From Sphagnum magellanicum (lineage: Eukaryota > Streptophyta > Sphagnopsida > Sphagnales > Sphagnaceae), in contig CM038920.1 in the NCBI GenBank assembly GCA_021904315.1, positions 12,462,001 to 12,526,000 of the forward strand: a stretch of 64,000 nt of DNA, in the 5' to 3' direction. Numbering within the stretch: position 1 is the stretch's first letter; each line of letters starts with the position of its first letter. Below, in pieces: positions 48,771 through 59,408 of the stretch. A program made the position numbers and the translations under genes. The notes below the pieces were generated by a model. It had not been told where the DNA came from. It did no database searches and worked only from the letters and a program-made list of their open reading frames with translations.

Positions 48771-48895
48771 GACTGTTTCTTATTGGCCAACTACAATGAT
48801 TGGCCCACGTGGTGAGAGCTAAATAGTCTCTCACTTTGTACAGTCCATCTTTTCAGGTTCATGGGTGGGGTTGGGGGAGAAACTGAACTGTGCAC
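48771..48895 (+). repeat. Dispersed repeat family D, partial copy
   Basis: It aligns with 33880-33990: TTGGCCAACTACAATGATTG against TTGGTCAATCATAATGATTC, then CTCTCACTTTGTACAGTCCA and GTTCATG...GGAGAAAC. Confidence 0.6.
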
Positions 48896-49687
48896 ACTGG
48901 ATGAATCTTTGAGCTTTGTGTTGTGAATGTGTTGAAATATGCAGTTGGGTAGTCTGACTGTCTTGTTGCCTAGTATTCCCAGTGGGTGTGCACAAAAGTT
49001 TGCTGTAGAGTGAACTTGGTGTTGTGGTGTATAAGAGTTCAATGCAATAGACTCTTAGACTAAACAAATGATAAGCCAGCAGCCTCAGTGCATTGTGCAA
49101 CTCTTGCATTTGGCTTTCTCTTTTTCCTCTTCAGTCTTTTTTTTCCAACACTAGGAAAGCCCTGTTTTCATGGAAGAGCATGTGTTGGAAGGGTTTGGTC
49201 ATAGCATGTGTTTGAGAATACAATGTCATGCAAAGGATCCCAAACAAATGTCATGCATCAAGTGATTTTAAACAACCTCAAAAGACTGCTCCCTGGACTC
49301 AAATTTTAGAACTCAAATCCAAGAAGAACAGACACATCTACAAGAGCACTGACTTGTGAAAAAAACCCTGGTGTGCAGGAAGAAGACTCCAAGGACTCTC
49401 ATCAAGAAGAGCACAGACCTCAATTGGGTGGTCCTTCTTTAGCAGGGTGAAAGCTTACAAGTATGTCTGAATAGTGCTCTTCAAATTGCCCAGCATTCTC
49501 TTGCAAATCCTTCCTTGAAAGAAATATTGTTTCAGGGTTGTGATCTCAGAAAATGCAACTCACCTTATCATGAATGAACAAAGTTGAATTGCCTGCACAT
49601 CAGCAGCATGCAGAGGAATGTGCAGAGTGATCAAAACAAGCAATGTAACAGTGCTGTAAAAACTGGGTTGTGAAAAGAAAAAAAGAG

Positions 49688-50419
49688 TCAAGTAGAAGGA
49701 TTCTGGTCAAGAACAGCAGACTTAGGATTGCTCATAGGAGGTCCTTTCGCGGTCCGCTCTAGCTCTGGTAATCTGAAGGTCACTAACTTATCCCAATTGC
49801 CACCTTCAAACAGCACTCCAGCCCGACCATCTGTTACTCTCTGCACTATGCCAGAGTACATGTGGTAAGGATTCAGGGGGGAATTCACAATGACAGTCAT
49901 TCCTGGCATGAGCAGAGGAGGAGTTGGAGCCCGGGGCTTGACCCCTGGCCCTGCCAACTCCTGACGCAGCTTTTCAATCTCTTTCGAAAGTTGCAAAGGC
50001 TTTGGAGGCAGTGGATTGCTCTGGATGAACTGTTGGAGGCCCTTCTCACCGCCAGGGAAGCCACCTGTCAAGCCACCAAACTCCTTGTCAAATGAGCCTG
50101 GGAGTTTCTCCGTTGCTGTGATGTTTCCAGCAACAGAGCCTTTGCTCTTCTTCTGTTTCTGAGTCACTGCTGCTTTTGCATCCTCAAGGAAAGTCTTTTG
50201 CGCCTTGTCAAGACCATCCTCTCCTCCTTGCAGTCCCCGCCCTCCCAGCACCTGCCATAGATCAAATCCTTCGGCTCTCACAGAAATGCCAATTACACGT
50301 GGTGCAGTGCCAGATGAGGAGGAGGAGTTGGCTTGTGTGAGGGAATTGCCCCAAAAGGATGTCTGGCAGTGGACTGATGAGAGAGTAGCTGCTGAAGAAA
50401 AGATGTAAGCTGCTGCCAT
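49688..50419 (-). CDS. ndhS: Chloroplast NDH complex subunit S (NdhS/CRR31)
   Basis: Single exon of 243 aa from the ATG at 50419; the frame also offers an ATG nine codons earlier at 50446. MAAAYIF followed by a Ser/Thr-rich stretch is the more typical transit peptide start. Residues about 171-222 form the SH3-like domain diagnostic of Ndh[21 protein letters not shown] followed by [15 protein letters not shown], then GPP and NPKSAVL as in land-plant NdhS. The length is close to Arabidopsis CRR31 (about 250 aa). In the family this subunit sits on the stromal arm of the plastid NDH complex and helps bind ferredoxin for cyclic electron flow around photosystem I. The gene is nuclear. Its presence suggests that the organism keeps a plastid NDH complex. 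The upstream 1.3 kb may contain a 5' UTR intron; I could not define it. Confidence 0.92.
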   Translation of the reverse strand: MAAAYIFSSAATLSSVHCQTSFWGNSLTQANSSSSSGTAPRVIGISVRAEGFDLWQVLGGRGLQGGEDGLDKAQKTFLEDAKAAVTQKQKKSKGSVAGNITATEKLPGSFDKEFGGLTGGFPGGEKGLQQFIQSNPLPPKPLQLSKEIEKLRQELAGPGVKPRAPTPPLLMPGMTVIVNSPLNPYHMYSGIVQRVTDGRAGVLFEGGNWDKLVTFRLPELERTAKGPPMSNPKSAVLDQNPST

Positions 50420-50449
50420 AGCTTTGTCGTCTGCTGCAGCACCCACGCC

Positions 50450-51780
50450 CGTTGTGCTAACTCACAGCAATCAAATCATGAAATGGCAACAACAACCCAA
50501 AACATTCTGGGTAAAACAATCTTCAGAGCTCATCAAGATTACCTTCAAAATCACCTGCAGAAAAAACAAAAGGTAAATCAACAGATACCTTCCAGTTCTA
50601 AACCTTCAGACATGCCACCCACAGACCAAACTGACTGTAACTTTTGATACCTAATGCACAATCAAACTTCAGAAGAGGCAAGTTCCAAAGAACTTGAGAG
50701 AATTATCTCAGAAGGTTCATGAAACAAAAAGTGGAAATGGGTATTCCACCCAGTAGACATTATGTCTGAAAGAACAGTCTGAATAACATGAGTTCTCTAC
50801 GTGCCAAAAACTGCCAAGTGCACAGCTCTGCTGCGGTTGTCAACATAGTAGAAAATGCTTTTCATGAATGTGGGTATATACAACACATACTAGCATTATG
50901 GATCCATAGGTTTAGGGTTTCATAAATGCTGTATGTGAAAGCTCTGGAGTATCAAAATATGACTGGTATGTGTTGTACATACCCAATCTTATGCTGTTGC
51001 AACAGCTCAAAGCTGGTGGGAAAAGGAAGGGCCTCTAATCATTGAACATTTGCATAGCTGAAATTCTCTAAGAACCTCTTTTAGAGGCCTAATTATATCC
51101 AATTCACACACTCAACCAAAACCCGATATGCATGGAAGCTAAGTAAGTAAGTTTCTGTGCGCAAAAGCAAAACAGGTAAGTCTATCTACCCAAAAGCTGG
51201 AATTTTGAGACCACCGAAAGAAAGTAAAAGGAGAGAGAGTAGAGTCTACAATTCTCTCCAAAAGAAAAAACATCCTCACCACTTATCAAACCACCAACAA
51301 AAGGTTGCACTCTTAGTCCCACAAAACATTTCCAGTAGCTTCCCAAGAAACTAGACCACAACACCCACCATTTCCCAAGCTTGGCCTCTTCACGAGACAG
51401 CACAAGAAGAAGCATGGGTGGGTGGGGGTTGGTGGGTATGTATAACCGTCCCTCCTGAAACAAGTTTCAAGCTACAAAAGAATGTGGATTTACCAATTTT
51501 GCAGAGCTCCAAATCAAGCTCCAATTTTTGCATACAATCCCAATTCCCACGGGACAAAAACTAGGGTTGATAAGGAAAAAAGAAGGAGAAGCAGAAGAAG
51601 AAGAAGAAGAAGATGATGATGATGAGTACCTTGTTCTGGTTTCTTCCTCTCCCCGGTTGCAATCACTATTGCCCAGAGCAGCTACCAAAAGGGGACAAAA
51701 AGAATAGCAACAAATGTGTGCTCCTGAAAGAGCCTGTGATTGTGAGCTCCTTGTACACTCATCACTAGAAGCCCACAAAC
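50450..51780. promoter_or_regulatory. ndhS upstream region
   Basis: No coding exon recognised. A GAA/GAT trinucleotide run (51591-51626) and unique sequence are present. Probably 5' UTR and promoter on the minus strand. Confidence 0.4.
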
Positions 51781-51784
51781 AATT

Positions 51785-52055
51785 CCATCCATCCATCCAT
51801 CCATCCATCTATCTATCCATGCACCCATTTATTTATCCATCCATCTATCCATCTATCCATCCATGCATCCATTTACTTATCCATCCATCTATCTATCCAT
51901 GCGTCCATTTATTTATCCATCCATCTATCCATCCATGCATCCATTTATTTCTCCATCCATCTATCCATCCATGCATCCATTTATTTATCCATCCATCTAT
52001 CTATCCATGCATCCATTTATGTATTTATCCATCCATCCATCCATCCATTCATCCC
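51785..52055 (+). repeat. CCAT/CTAT tetranucleotide array with 36-bp higher-order period
   Basis: A marker word (CCATGCATCCATTTATTTAT or a one-base variant) recurs with its GCRYCC at 51821, 51865, 51901, 51937, 51973 and 52009. The spacing is 44, then 36 four times. Since 36 is a multiple of three, the array keeps a frame open on the plus strand, a repetitive [12 protein letters not shown]-type peptide that is very unlikely to be a real protein. Confidence 0.9.
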
Positions 52056-53360
52056 TCCAAAAGGGATTGGCGACCATCCAACTTCCATGGCCTTTCCAAA
52101 ACTCATCCCTTTTTTTTTTTCCATTCTCACCTCTTGTTTGATTACTTCTGGATACAATTTGGTGTTGTTTCAAGAAGGGTCTTATCTTTAAGGGTCTTTA
52201 TCTTGAGACCCTTCTGACATTTGAGACCCTTTTTTAGGTACCCAACAAAATGTAGGTACAGGATTTGAGACCGATTCTGTTTTTTCAGGTAACCCAACGT
52301 TTCAGAAGGGTCTCTCTGGAGAGAGATCTTGACCCTTTCTTGGGGTACCCAGAAAAGGAAGTGTCCTGATGAGTCCCTTCTCGCTCATAAAACGAATTTT
52401 TTGAGTCTTTATTTTTGTGAATGGGTAAAATAGGTAACTAGTAGATCATGACCATTATTGAATTTTTATTTTATTTTTGGGACAAATCTTGTCATTTTTT
52501 TGACCAAAAAAAATTTTTGGATTTTTTTTTCAGTGTAAACTTTACTATTTTTGCTATTTTTCTTTTTCAAAATCAAAGAGCAGCATTTTTTTATTTTAAA
52601 AATTCAGAAAAACTGTAGACCAGTTTTTTAGATGTTCTTTTTCTTTTTTGAGAACTTTGTCAAAAATTTAAACCCATTCTTTCATTTTATTTTTAAAAAA
52701 TGTTTTTTACAACCACCAAGTCACGGGTTCATATACCTGGTAGCATTTTTTGTACTGGTGATATATCGCCAAAATGAGAAATTAAAAATAAAAAATCGAA
52801 AAAAAGAAGAGGTGATTTTGGAGGTTTTCAGTTGCCAGAAGTGAAGGGGGAAAAAAAAGTTAAAATCCCCAGATCCATATATCCATATATTTGGTTTTTA
52901 TTGTATAGCCAAGTAAATAGACAGGTGATTAAAGATTTGTACTTTATTTCTGATCTATAGCCAAATTTGCTTAGGGATGATTGCCATTTTTTTCTACATC
53001 TTCCAACGAATGATCACCACTTTAGCTACAAACAGAAATTCCTTAAAAAAAAACACTGATACCCGGCCCTTACCCACAGGTTCTTTCTTTGTAAAAGCAA
53101 GGTCTGCCCAATGCTAGTTAAAACTAGTGGTTTAGTGTTCTTTGGTTTTGGTAGTAGCCTCCAGTGCTAGGTTTTCTAATAATGATTTAACAATCAAAGA
53201 ACCTCCGGTTCTAATTTTTAGAAATTTCTCTGGATGAAAGAAAGAACGGGTGTTGGCTGGTTATATGGAAATGTTGGGATACGAACATGCATAATGGCTT
53301 AGATATGCATGAAGTCATATTCGGAAGTTGTTACATTTTTTATAGTTTTCTCTATACACA
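52056..53360. other. Noncoding repeats, no gene
   Basis: 52150-52380 carries several near-repeats of AGGGTCT/GAGACCCTT with GGTACCCA. 52740-53070 is a diverged inverted copy of family C (13000-13260). 53080-53240 has GGTTCTT/AAGAACC motifs of the same kind as 9.96-10.35 kb. Confidence 0.45.
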
Positions 53361-53369
53361 ACCCCTCTG

Positions 53370-53446
53370 CATATATATATATATATATATATAAGGTATT
53401 GACAAGTCACATATTCATATCTAGCCAAAAAGGTTTTGGGGATTCT

Positions 53447-53479
<33 letters not shown>
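53370..53479. repeat. Two AT microsatellites
   Basis: Pure AT/TA dinucleotide runs at about 53371-53392 and 53449-53479, with telomere-like TTTAGGGTTTAAGC words just after (53503-53530). Confidence 0.9.
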
Positions 53480-53481
<2 letters not shown>

Positions 53482-53639
53482 TCACAATTTATATTTAGGA
53501 ATTAGGGTTTAAGGGTTTAGGGTTTAAGCAATCTTGGATATGGGTTTTCATCGCAAAGAGTGGAAAGAGCTTTGCAATTTCATACTTTGTCATTGTTGAG
53601 CTTTTCACTTTTGACACCTCCACACTATTGTTCTTTCAC

Positions 53640-54430
53640 TTTGCAAGATAGCTTTGTTGCCATGAAGCTTTAAAACTTTTGGCTCTTGTTTATGTGTGTA
53701 GCTTTAAAGTTGCAAGTTTTTTAGCTTATATGTGCAACTCTAGAATTTCTAAGGTCTTGCTTATGCAATTTCTCATTTATGCGTGCAACTCCAGAGCTTC
53801 CATTTTTCTTGCTACTATGTCCAACTCCAAGGTTATTAGTTTTCTTGGACTTCAGTTTTGTTGCTTTTGCATGTTGTTCCAACACTTTCAATCAACTTCC
53901 TTCATTGATTTAAGGTTTTTGGTTTCTTACTCCTTTACAACGTATGTTTTGATTTGATTTAGGGTTTTTGTGCACTAATAGTTTGTGAACAAGGAGCTTA
54001 TGTGCATCAAAGCTTTTGCAATTTGAGTGGTGTTCATGATCATAATTAAGTAAGTTTCTCACAATGCCTTGTCTTTTTGCTTTTACTTCAATTGAATCAC
54101 AATTTTTGGTTCCAAAGATTTCACTTTTCTCACTTATGCCTATTGCTCCAAACCTTTCAATTTTGTTACATATGCATGCAGATCCAAAACTTTCAAGTTT
54201 ATTGTTTATGCATTACTAGCTCTAGAGCTTTCAATTTTGTTGTTTGTACATGGACTCGTGGAGCTCTAAAGTTTTTAGGTTTATTACTTATCATGCATTA
54301 CTTGTTTTAGAGCTTTTAATTTTGTTATTTATGTGTGTAGTTCTAAAGCGTTCAAGTTTGTTGCTTATGCATTACTAGTTGTAGAGATTTCAATTTTCTT
54401 GTTATTTAGGTGCAGTTTTAGAGTTTTATG
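53640..54430. repeat. Degenerate minisatellite, about 50-bp unit
   Basis: Imperfect units of the type TAGCTCTAGAGCTTTCAATTTTGTTGCTTATGCAT recur across about 800 bp (for example about 53695, 53750, 53785, 54170, 54220 and 54300-54400). Heavily diverged. Confidence 0.65.
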
Positions 54431-54729
54431 TTGATTTCATTCACTAATTAGGGATTTCGATTTTTCACTCCTTTGCAACATATGTTTTAATTCAAATACT
54501 GATTTCAAGTGTTGTTTACATAATCAAATAAGTTCTTCACAATCCTTTTTTTTGTTTTTACTTGAATCAAATCATAGTTTTTAGGGTTTGGTGCTCAAGT
54601 GTGCATAGTGTGGGTGGTGGTGTGTTGTGTGTTGTCCTTGTGTATTCTAAGGTTTATTGTTCAAGTGTGTGCATAATGTGGGTGGTGTTGTGTTGTTCTT
54701 GTGCATAAAGCTTATTTGGAATTTTGTAA

Positions 54730-56705
54730 TGGTTGAAGACATAACTTTTGTCTTTGAATCCATGAGTGGAATTGAGGAAGCTACCTTTGATGTGAATATA
54801 TGTCAACCTTTTCATAGTTTGTTAGATGTAGAAAGTGTCCACTAGTAATGTGATTAAAGTGATGTACTAGTGTCTAATGAGGCACATCAGTAAGTTATGG
54901 AAGTTCAAGTTTTGTTATGGAAACTGCATAACAACACTTCTATTTGTTTAAGTTTCTTTGTTGTAAATGACAACTTACCTATCAACCTTGAGAATCCCCA
55001 AATGTTGTGATGCATTGTCTATATATTTCAACATGCTTCTAATAACATTCTAAACCAATCCAATTCCATTATTAAAAAGGGTTTGATCAAATATAGCAAA
55101 ACCAATGGGATTGCTTTAATGAAAACACATATTGATAATGGGCATCCTCATCTATTTGCTAAAATAAAAATTGTACTAAGTGAAAAAGCAATTACTAAGC
55201 TTTTTGAAACATATCATAGTTGGCAACATGGGAAGAAAAAGGTAGGGTGATTAGTTTTGCAAATTTTTTTTTGGGGGGGCCAACAAACCTATACAAGAAT
55301 TCTAATGAAACATAATAACAATTTTTGGAAAATCTTGTCCTTTATATTTTCAAAGGTTCTAGGTCTCTTTCAACATGTGAAAACATTTGGTTACACATGT
55401 TAGTATTTCAACAATGCCCTTGTGTTGTGTTTCCTTTTCATTCTTCTCTTCTGGAATGGGTGCTTCTTGCAATGGTTACAAAAACCATGGAATTGCATGT
55501 GCTACCACATTTGTCCTTTGCAATTACAATGTTTGTTATTTTTTTATCTTTGGATGTCCAAAGGTGACATTGACACATTTGCTTTAATGATTAATTATCT
55601 AGATGAAACTTGAACACCTAGGCATGCTATTATTGGGTTGTTTGAAGTGCATGAAACAAGCAATAGTGCCATGGCTTTGCAATTCCAACCTTTGTTGGAA
55701 ATGTTTAGACTAATACATCATGTGATTATTTTTGTGAAATATGAAGGCAATAATTTAGGAACCATGTTTATAACTAAAACATCAATAATTGATTGTGAAC
55801 CATTTAAACTTTGTGAGTTTATGAAGACACTTGTTTTGGACATGTGATGTTTAAAACATGCCAATTTGCAACAAACGATGATAAAAATTTTATGGGTTTA
55901 ACTTTGGTGGGTGTGAAAGATGCCTAAATTGGTTTGGAAAAAACAATCACTTGGACAAACAAATTAGGAAAAGGGAGGTAGGAGTGGGAAAAAACTTGCA
56001 TTGAAAATGGGATGTAACACCAAAAGCTAAAAACATTAGAGAAAACTGAATTTGTGAATAAAGTTATTATGTTTGAAGAAACTTTGGAATTTAAACAAGC
56101 CATCTTGTTACGTTATGGGAAGTAAAAAATATTAACATTGCAATAGAGACACCCTAAGGCCCAAGTGTGGGCCATTGTGAAAACTGCCATTCATTGTTTG
56201 AATCATGTGGTGACAACATGTGTGATGAACCAATCCAAAGGCCACTAGTTTCTATTAGATGCTTTAGTCATTACATCACATGTAAGGTTACAAAAAAGGT
56301 TTAATGTAAGGCAATTAAATATAATTAAACCTTTTTTGAATTTTGAAAACCTTTTATTTTCGTCAAGTTCACAATATGTTGGCCTTGATGTTGGATCCTC
56401 ATTTCAAATATTTACGAATTGTGGAAAGTTTTGTGAGGCGTGGAAATGCATTATGCTTTGCTATTGAATATGATGTGAAAGAGCTCATCCCCTTTTTGAT
56501 GAATGTTTTTGATTGGATGAATCCTATTGTTGAAATAGTTGTAGCACCATGTGATGAACCTAATGTTCAAATTTTAAAAAAGGAAAATAATATGTTTGGT
56601 GTTGAGGTGTCAATGGAGGAATTTTCACAGGCACTTGTTATTACAAAGTTGTTTTTATTTTATAGATTATTTATCTCACAATCTATGAATGTTGGTAGTG
56701 ATTAA
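54730..56705 (+). mobile_element. Decayed hAT-type transposase, second element, truncated
   Basis: In order: IEEATFDVNICQPFHSLLD (about 54765); KGLIKYSKTNGIALMKTHID (about 55080), the second half of a BED-type finger; ENIWLHMLVFQ (about 55385); TFALMINYLDET (about 55580); GLFEVHETSNSAMALQFQPL (about 55640); and VHNMLALMLDPHFKYLRIV with MEEFSQALVITKLFLFYRLF (56360-56680). The block order fits hAT proteins. The expected C-terminal dimerisation block does not follow, so the 3' end is lost. Many stops interrupt it; it is old and dead. Confidence 0.65.
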
Positions 56706-58160
56706 ATATGTCACCTTCATCCTTTGTTTTTTTGCTTCCAATTCAATCCATGTTGATGTTGCAAGGTTGTTAAGCTTTTGGCTATGTTTTTGGGTGTACA
56801 GAACATGTTGTTGAACAAGCTACAACAACCTTGTATATATTCTAGGTGTACAAAATTTGTTGTTGATCAAGTTCAAGCTTGATATATATTTTGCATACAT
56901 AGTTTTAATTGTTGTGCTCCAACACGTTTGTGGATGGGTGGGGTTTGGGATGTTGAGGTGTTTTTTTGGGTGTATGTTTTTGAAAGCAACTTATGTTGTA
57001 GTGGGCAAAGTAGGTAGCTTGTTTTGTATAGGCAAAGTTCTATAAAGAATTGGGGTTAAATTCCCCCACAAGCTACTTGATTTTCAAGTTTGAAATTTGA
57101 ATGTCATTGTTTTTGAACAATTAGCATGTTAGGTTTGGTATACATAACTTATATGCATATCAAAAGGTTACCTTGAATTAAAAAATTAGCAAATGCACAA
57201 CAAGCAATGAAGGAAAATTTTCAAAATTTCAATAGATGCATAACCTACTTTATAAAGTTTTTTTTGAAATATCCATATACATATTTTTTGTTAAAATTTT
57301 AAAAAGAATATGCCTTATTCATATCCTTTGGATTGGTCTAAAATACCATAACTAGTCACCATTGGAAAGAACATGGGATTTTGGTTTTTTAATGTTGTTT
57401 TCTAACTCTAAGTGGGTAAACCAGAGGTTTTGTTGTGTAGCCACATTAACAATCATCCACACCAAAAAAATAGCCAATTTTGATTCTAGGTCAGAGAGGA
57501 AAGTAGAAAATTTTAAGAATCTTGCTATATTTTGGCAACCTATTGAAACCTATTATCTAAATATTGTGATTTAAAATAAAATAAAATCCTTTTAACATTT
57601 TTATTGCCCCAAGCTAATGGATGCACATTTGTAGATTTTGGGTGCACCCATCCAATTGATGGGTTGTTTTGAAGTCTATCCATCTACTTGTTGGGTTTCT
57701 TTTCAAAATATGAATGTTGGGCAACTAATTTAATTATCATTCTATTTTTAAAAATTGTCACTTGCCTTTTTATATCATGAGGTTTTGTATCACTATGAAA
57801 TGTAAAAAAAAATCATATGATTAATTTTTCAAATGAAATTTGTTTAATAAACATACAAATAATTAGCTTCAATTCTTTCAAATCTTATTAAAATGATGTT
57901 CTTAAGAAATTGATTCGAAAAATTATGCAAGAATTGATTAAAATAAATTACATCAATTTTTAAATAAATTAAGATTTTAATATAAAATGAATTTATGGGA
58001 TATAAATGTTTTTAATTAATTTGATGTTATTTTTAAAACTTCAATAAGGCTTTGATAAAAAATTTAAAACAAAAATCATAATGAAATTAAATTTTAATTG
58101 ATTAATTTGTTTGCATTAATGTTGCCTTTTATGTTATAAAAATTTATTATTGCGTTAAGA
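56706..58160. other. AT-rich stretch, no supported gene
   Basis: Only short open frames. 57760-58130 is extremely AT-rich. Nothing recognised. Confidence 0.35.
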
Positions 58161-58162
58161 TA

Positions 58163-58836
58163 CAATAAACCCCTTTCATAATCACATCCTTGGTGACCAC
58201 TTTTTTTGTGACACTACGAAATGTGATTTAAATATGTATAGTCACATTCCATTTTAAACCTTTATAAGATTGCAACTATAGGCAAAAAAAAACTTCAAAA
58301 ACAACCTTTTTATGTTAGAGTAAAGGTGCAAATTGTTTAAATTTTTTACATGGGTTATTCTAAACTTTATTATGCATTATTAAACTTGAAGAAGGTTATG
58401 ATTTTTTCATGTTTTAATGTGATGATTTACATCGAGTTTGAACTTTTTAACTATTAATTTGTGTATTTTATTAATTAATTATTTTTGCTTTCTTGGCAAG
58501 TTTGCATATCTTTTGCTTGTTTACATTAGAAAGTTATTTTTTCTTTTCTCTTCAACTACATTCATTGCTATTAATTTGCACAATTGGAACATAAAACAAC
58601 ACTAACATTGCCAAAGAGAACCATAATTTACAAAACCCTAATAATACTTATCTTAAATTTCCCTATTATTGTCACATTCACAAAGAAAGCTTTGTAAAGA
58701 TTTTGCATTTCGAGATGAGTGTGATAATAACCCTAAAAAATGGTGTTTCTTACTAAAATGAATGGTTACCAAAAAAAAAATGTGAAATAAATAAAAATGT
58801 GGCTAAAATGGACGTGATTATAAAGGGGGTTTATTG
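58163..58836. mobile_element. MITE-like element with about 35-bp terminal inverted repeats and TA flanks
   Basis: The left end CAATAAACCCCTTTCATAAT (58163 onward, then CACATCC) is matched by the complement of the right end (GGACGTGATTATAAAGGGGG, TTTATTG, ending 58836), with a few mismatches. Both ends are directly flanked by TA, as for Tc1/mariner-type insertions. The 674-bp interior is noncoding and AT-rich. Confidence 0.65.
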
Positions 58837-58859
58837 TAATAGATATACCAAGCATGTAT

Positions 58860-58874
58860 GGGGGGGGGGGGGGG
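58860..58874. repeat. Poly-G run of 15
   Basis: Fifteen uninterrupted G, just outside the right end of the MITE-like element. Confidence 0.95.
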
Positions 58875-58997
58875 CAAACACAACTAATTTCCACAAAAAT
58901 CCTTTTTTTGAGCTGTGCCAATTTTTTTGTTTTTTTGTGGCTAATAGGCGAAAATTTGCAAAATAAAATAAAACATAAAACAAAATAAAATAAAATC

Positions 58998-59138
58998 GCC
59001 GGTTCCAGGTGTTTGAACATTTTCAAACATCAGGCGGTTCTCACGAAAGAACCGGCAAAGAACTCCTTTTTGGGCAAAGAACGCTTCCTGCTTCCTAAGA
59101 CTCTGCGTTTTTAGGGTTTGAGGATTTAGGGTTTCATT
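58998..59138. promoter_or_regulatory. Nested palindrome and telo-box-like motifs upstream of the VASt-like gene
   Basis: GCCGGTTC (58998) pairs with GAACCGGC (59049) around an inner perfect stem TGTTTGAA/TTCAAACA (59010-59029). TTTAGGGTTT copies at about 59110-59138 are telo-box-like elements often found in plant promoters. They lie about 270-410 bp before the chosen start codon. Confidence 0.5.
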
Positions 59139-59408
59139 GCGCTCCTCCTCCTCCTCCTCCTCTTGTGTATGCACCGCGAGAGCTTCTTCCATAGCTTTGC
59201 TTAACGTCTTCTGCTTCTTCTTCCTTGTTTCTCTCTCTAATGTACAGTGTCCCATGTGCGTTCAGCGGGAGCGGTGATATGTGAATTGTATAACTTTCGT
59301 GCAAATGAAGATTCAACAAGCTTGCAATTTGGTGATCGGTGTTGATAGAGCATTTGGAAGAAAGGGGGGAGAAAGGTGAGGAAGGTGAGGAAGAGGAGGA
59401 GGAGGAGA

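Larger units (their letters stand above)
47518..49687. other. Between convergent ankyrin and ndhS genes, repeats only
   Basis: Contains 3' UTR sequence and dispersed repeats (listed separately: 47985-48125, 48253-48344, 48428-48461, 48771-48895). No coding exon recognised. Confidence 0.5.

Noticed and set aside
51785-52055. Regular 36-bp spacing resembling a CRISPR array
   Set aside because: There are no unique spacers. Every unit is the same tetranucleotide pattern, and the genome is a plant nuclear one.
51714-52217. 167-codon open frame with IHPSIYPSIH-type repeats
   Set aside because: It arises because the tetranucleotide array has no stop word and a period divisible by three.
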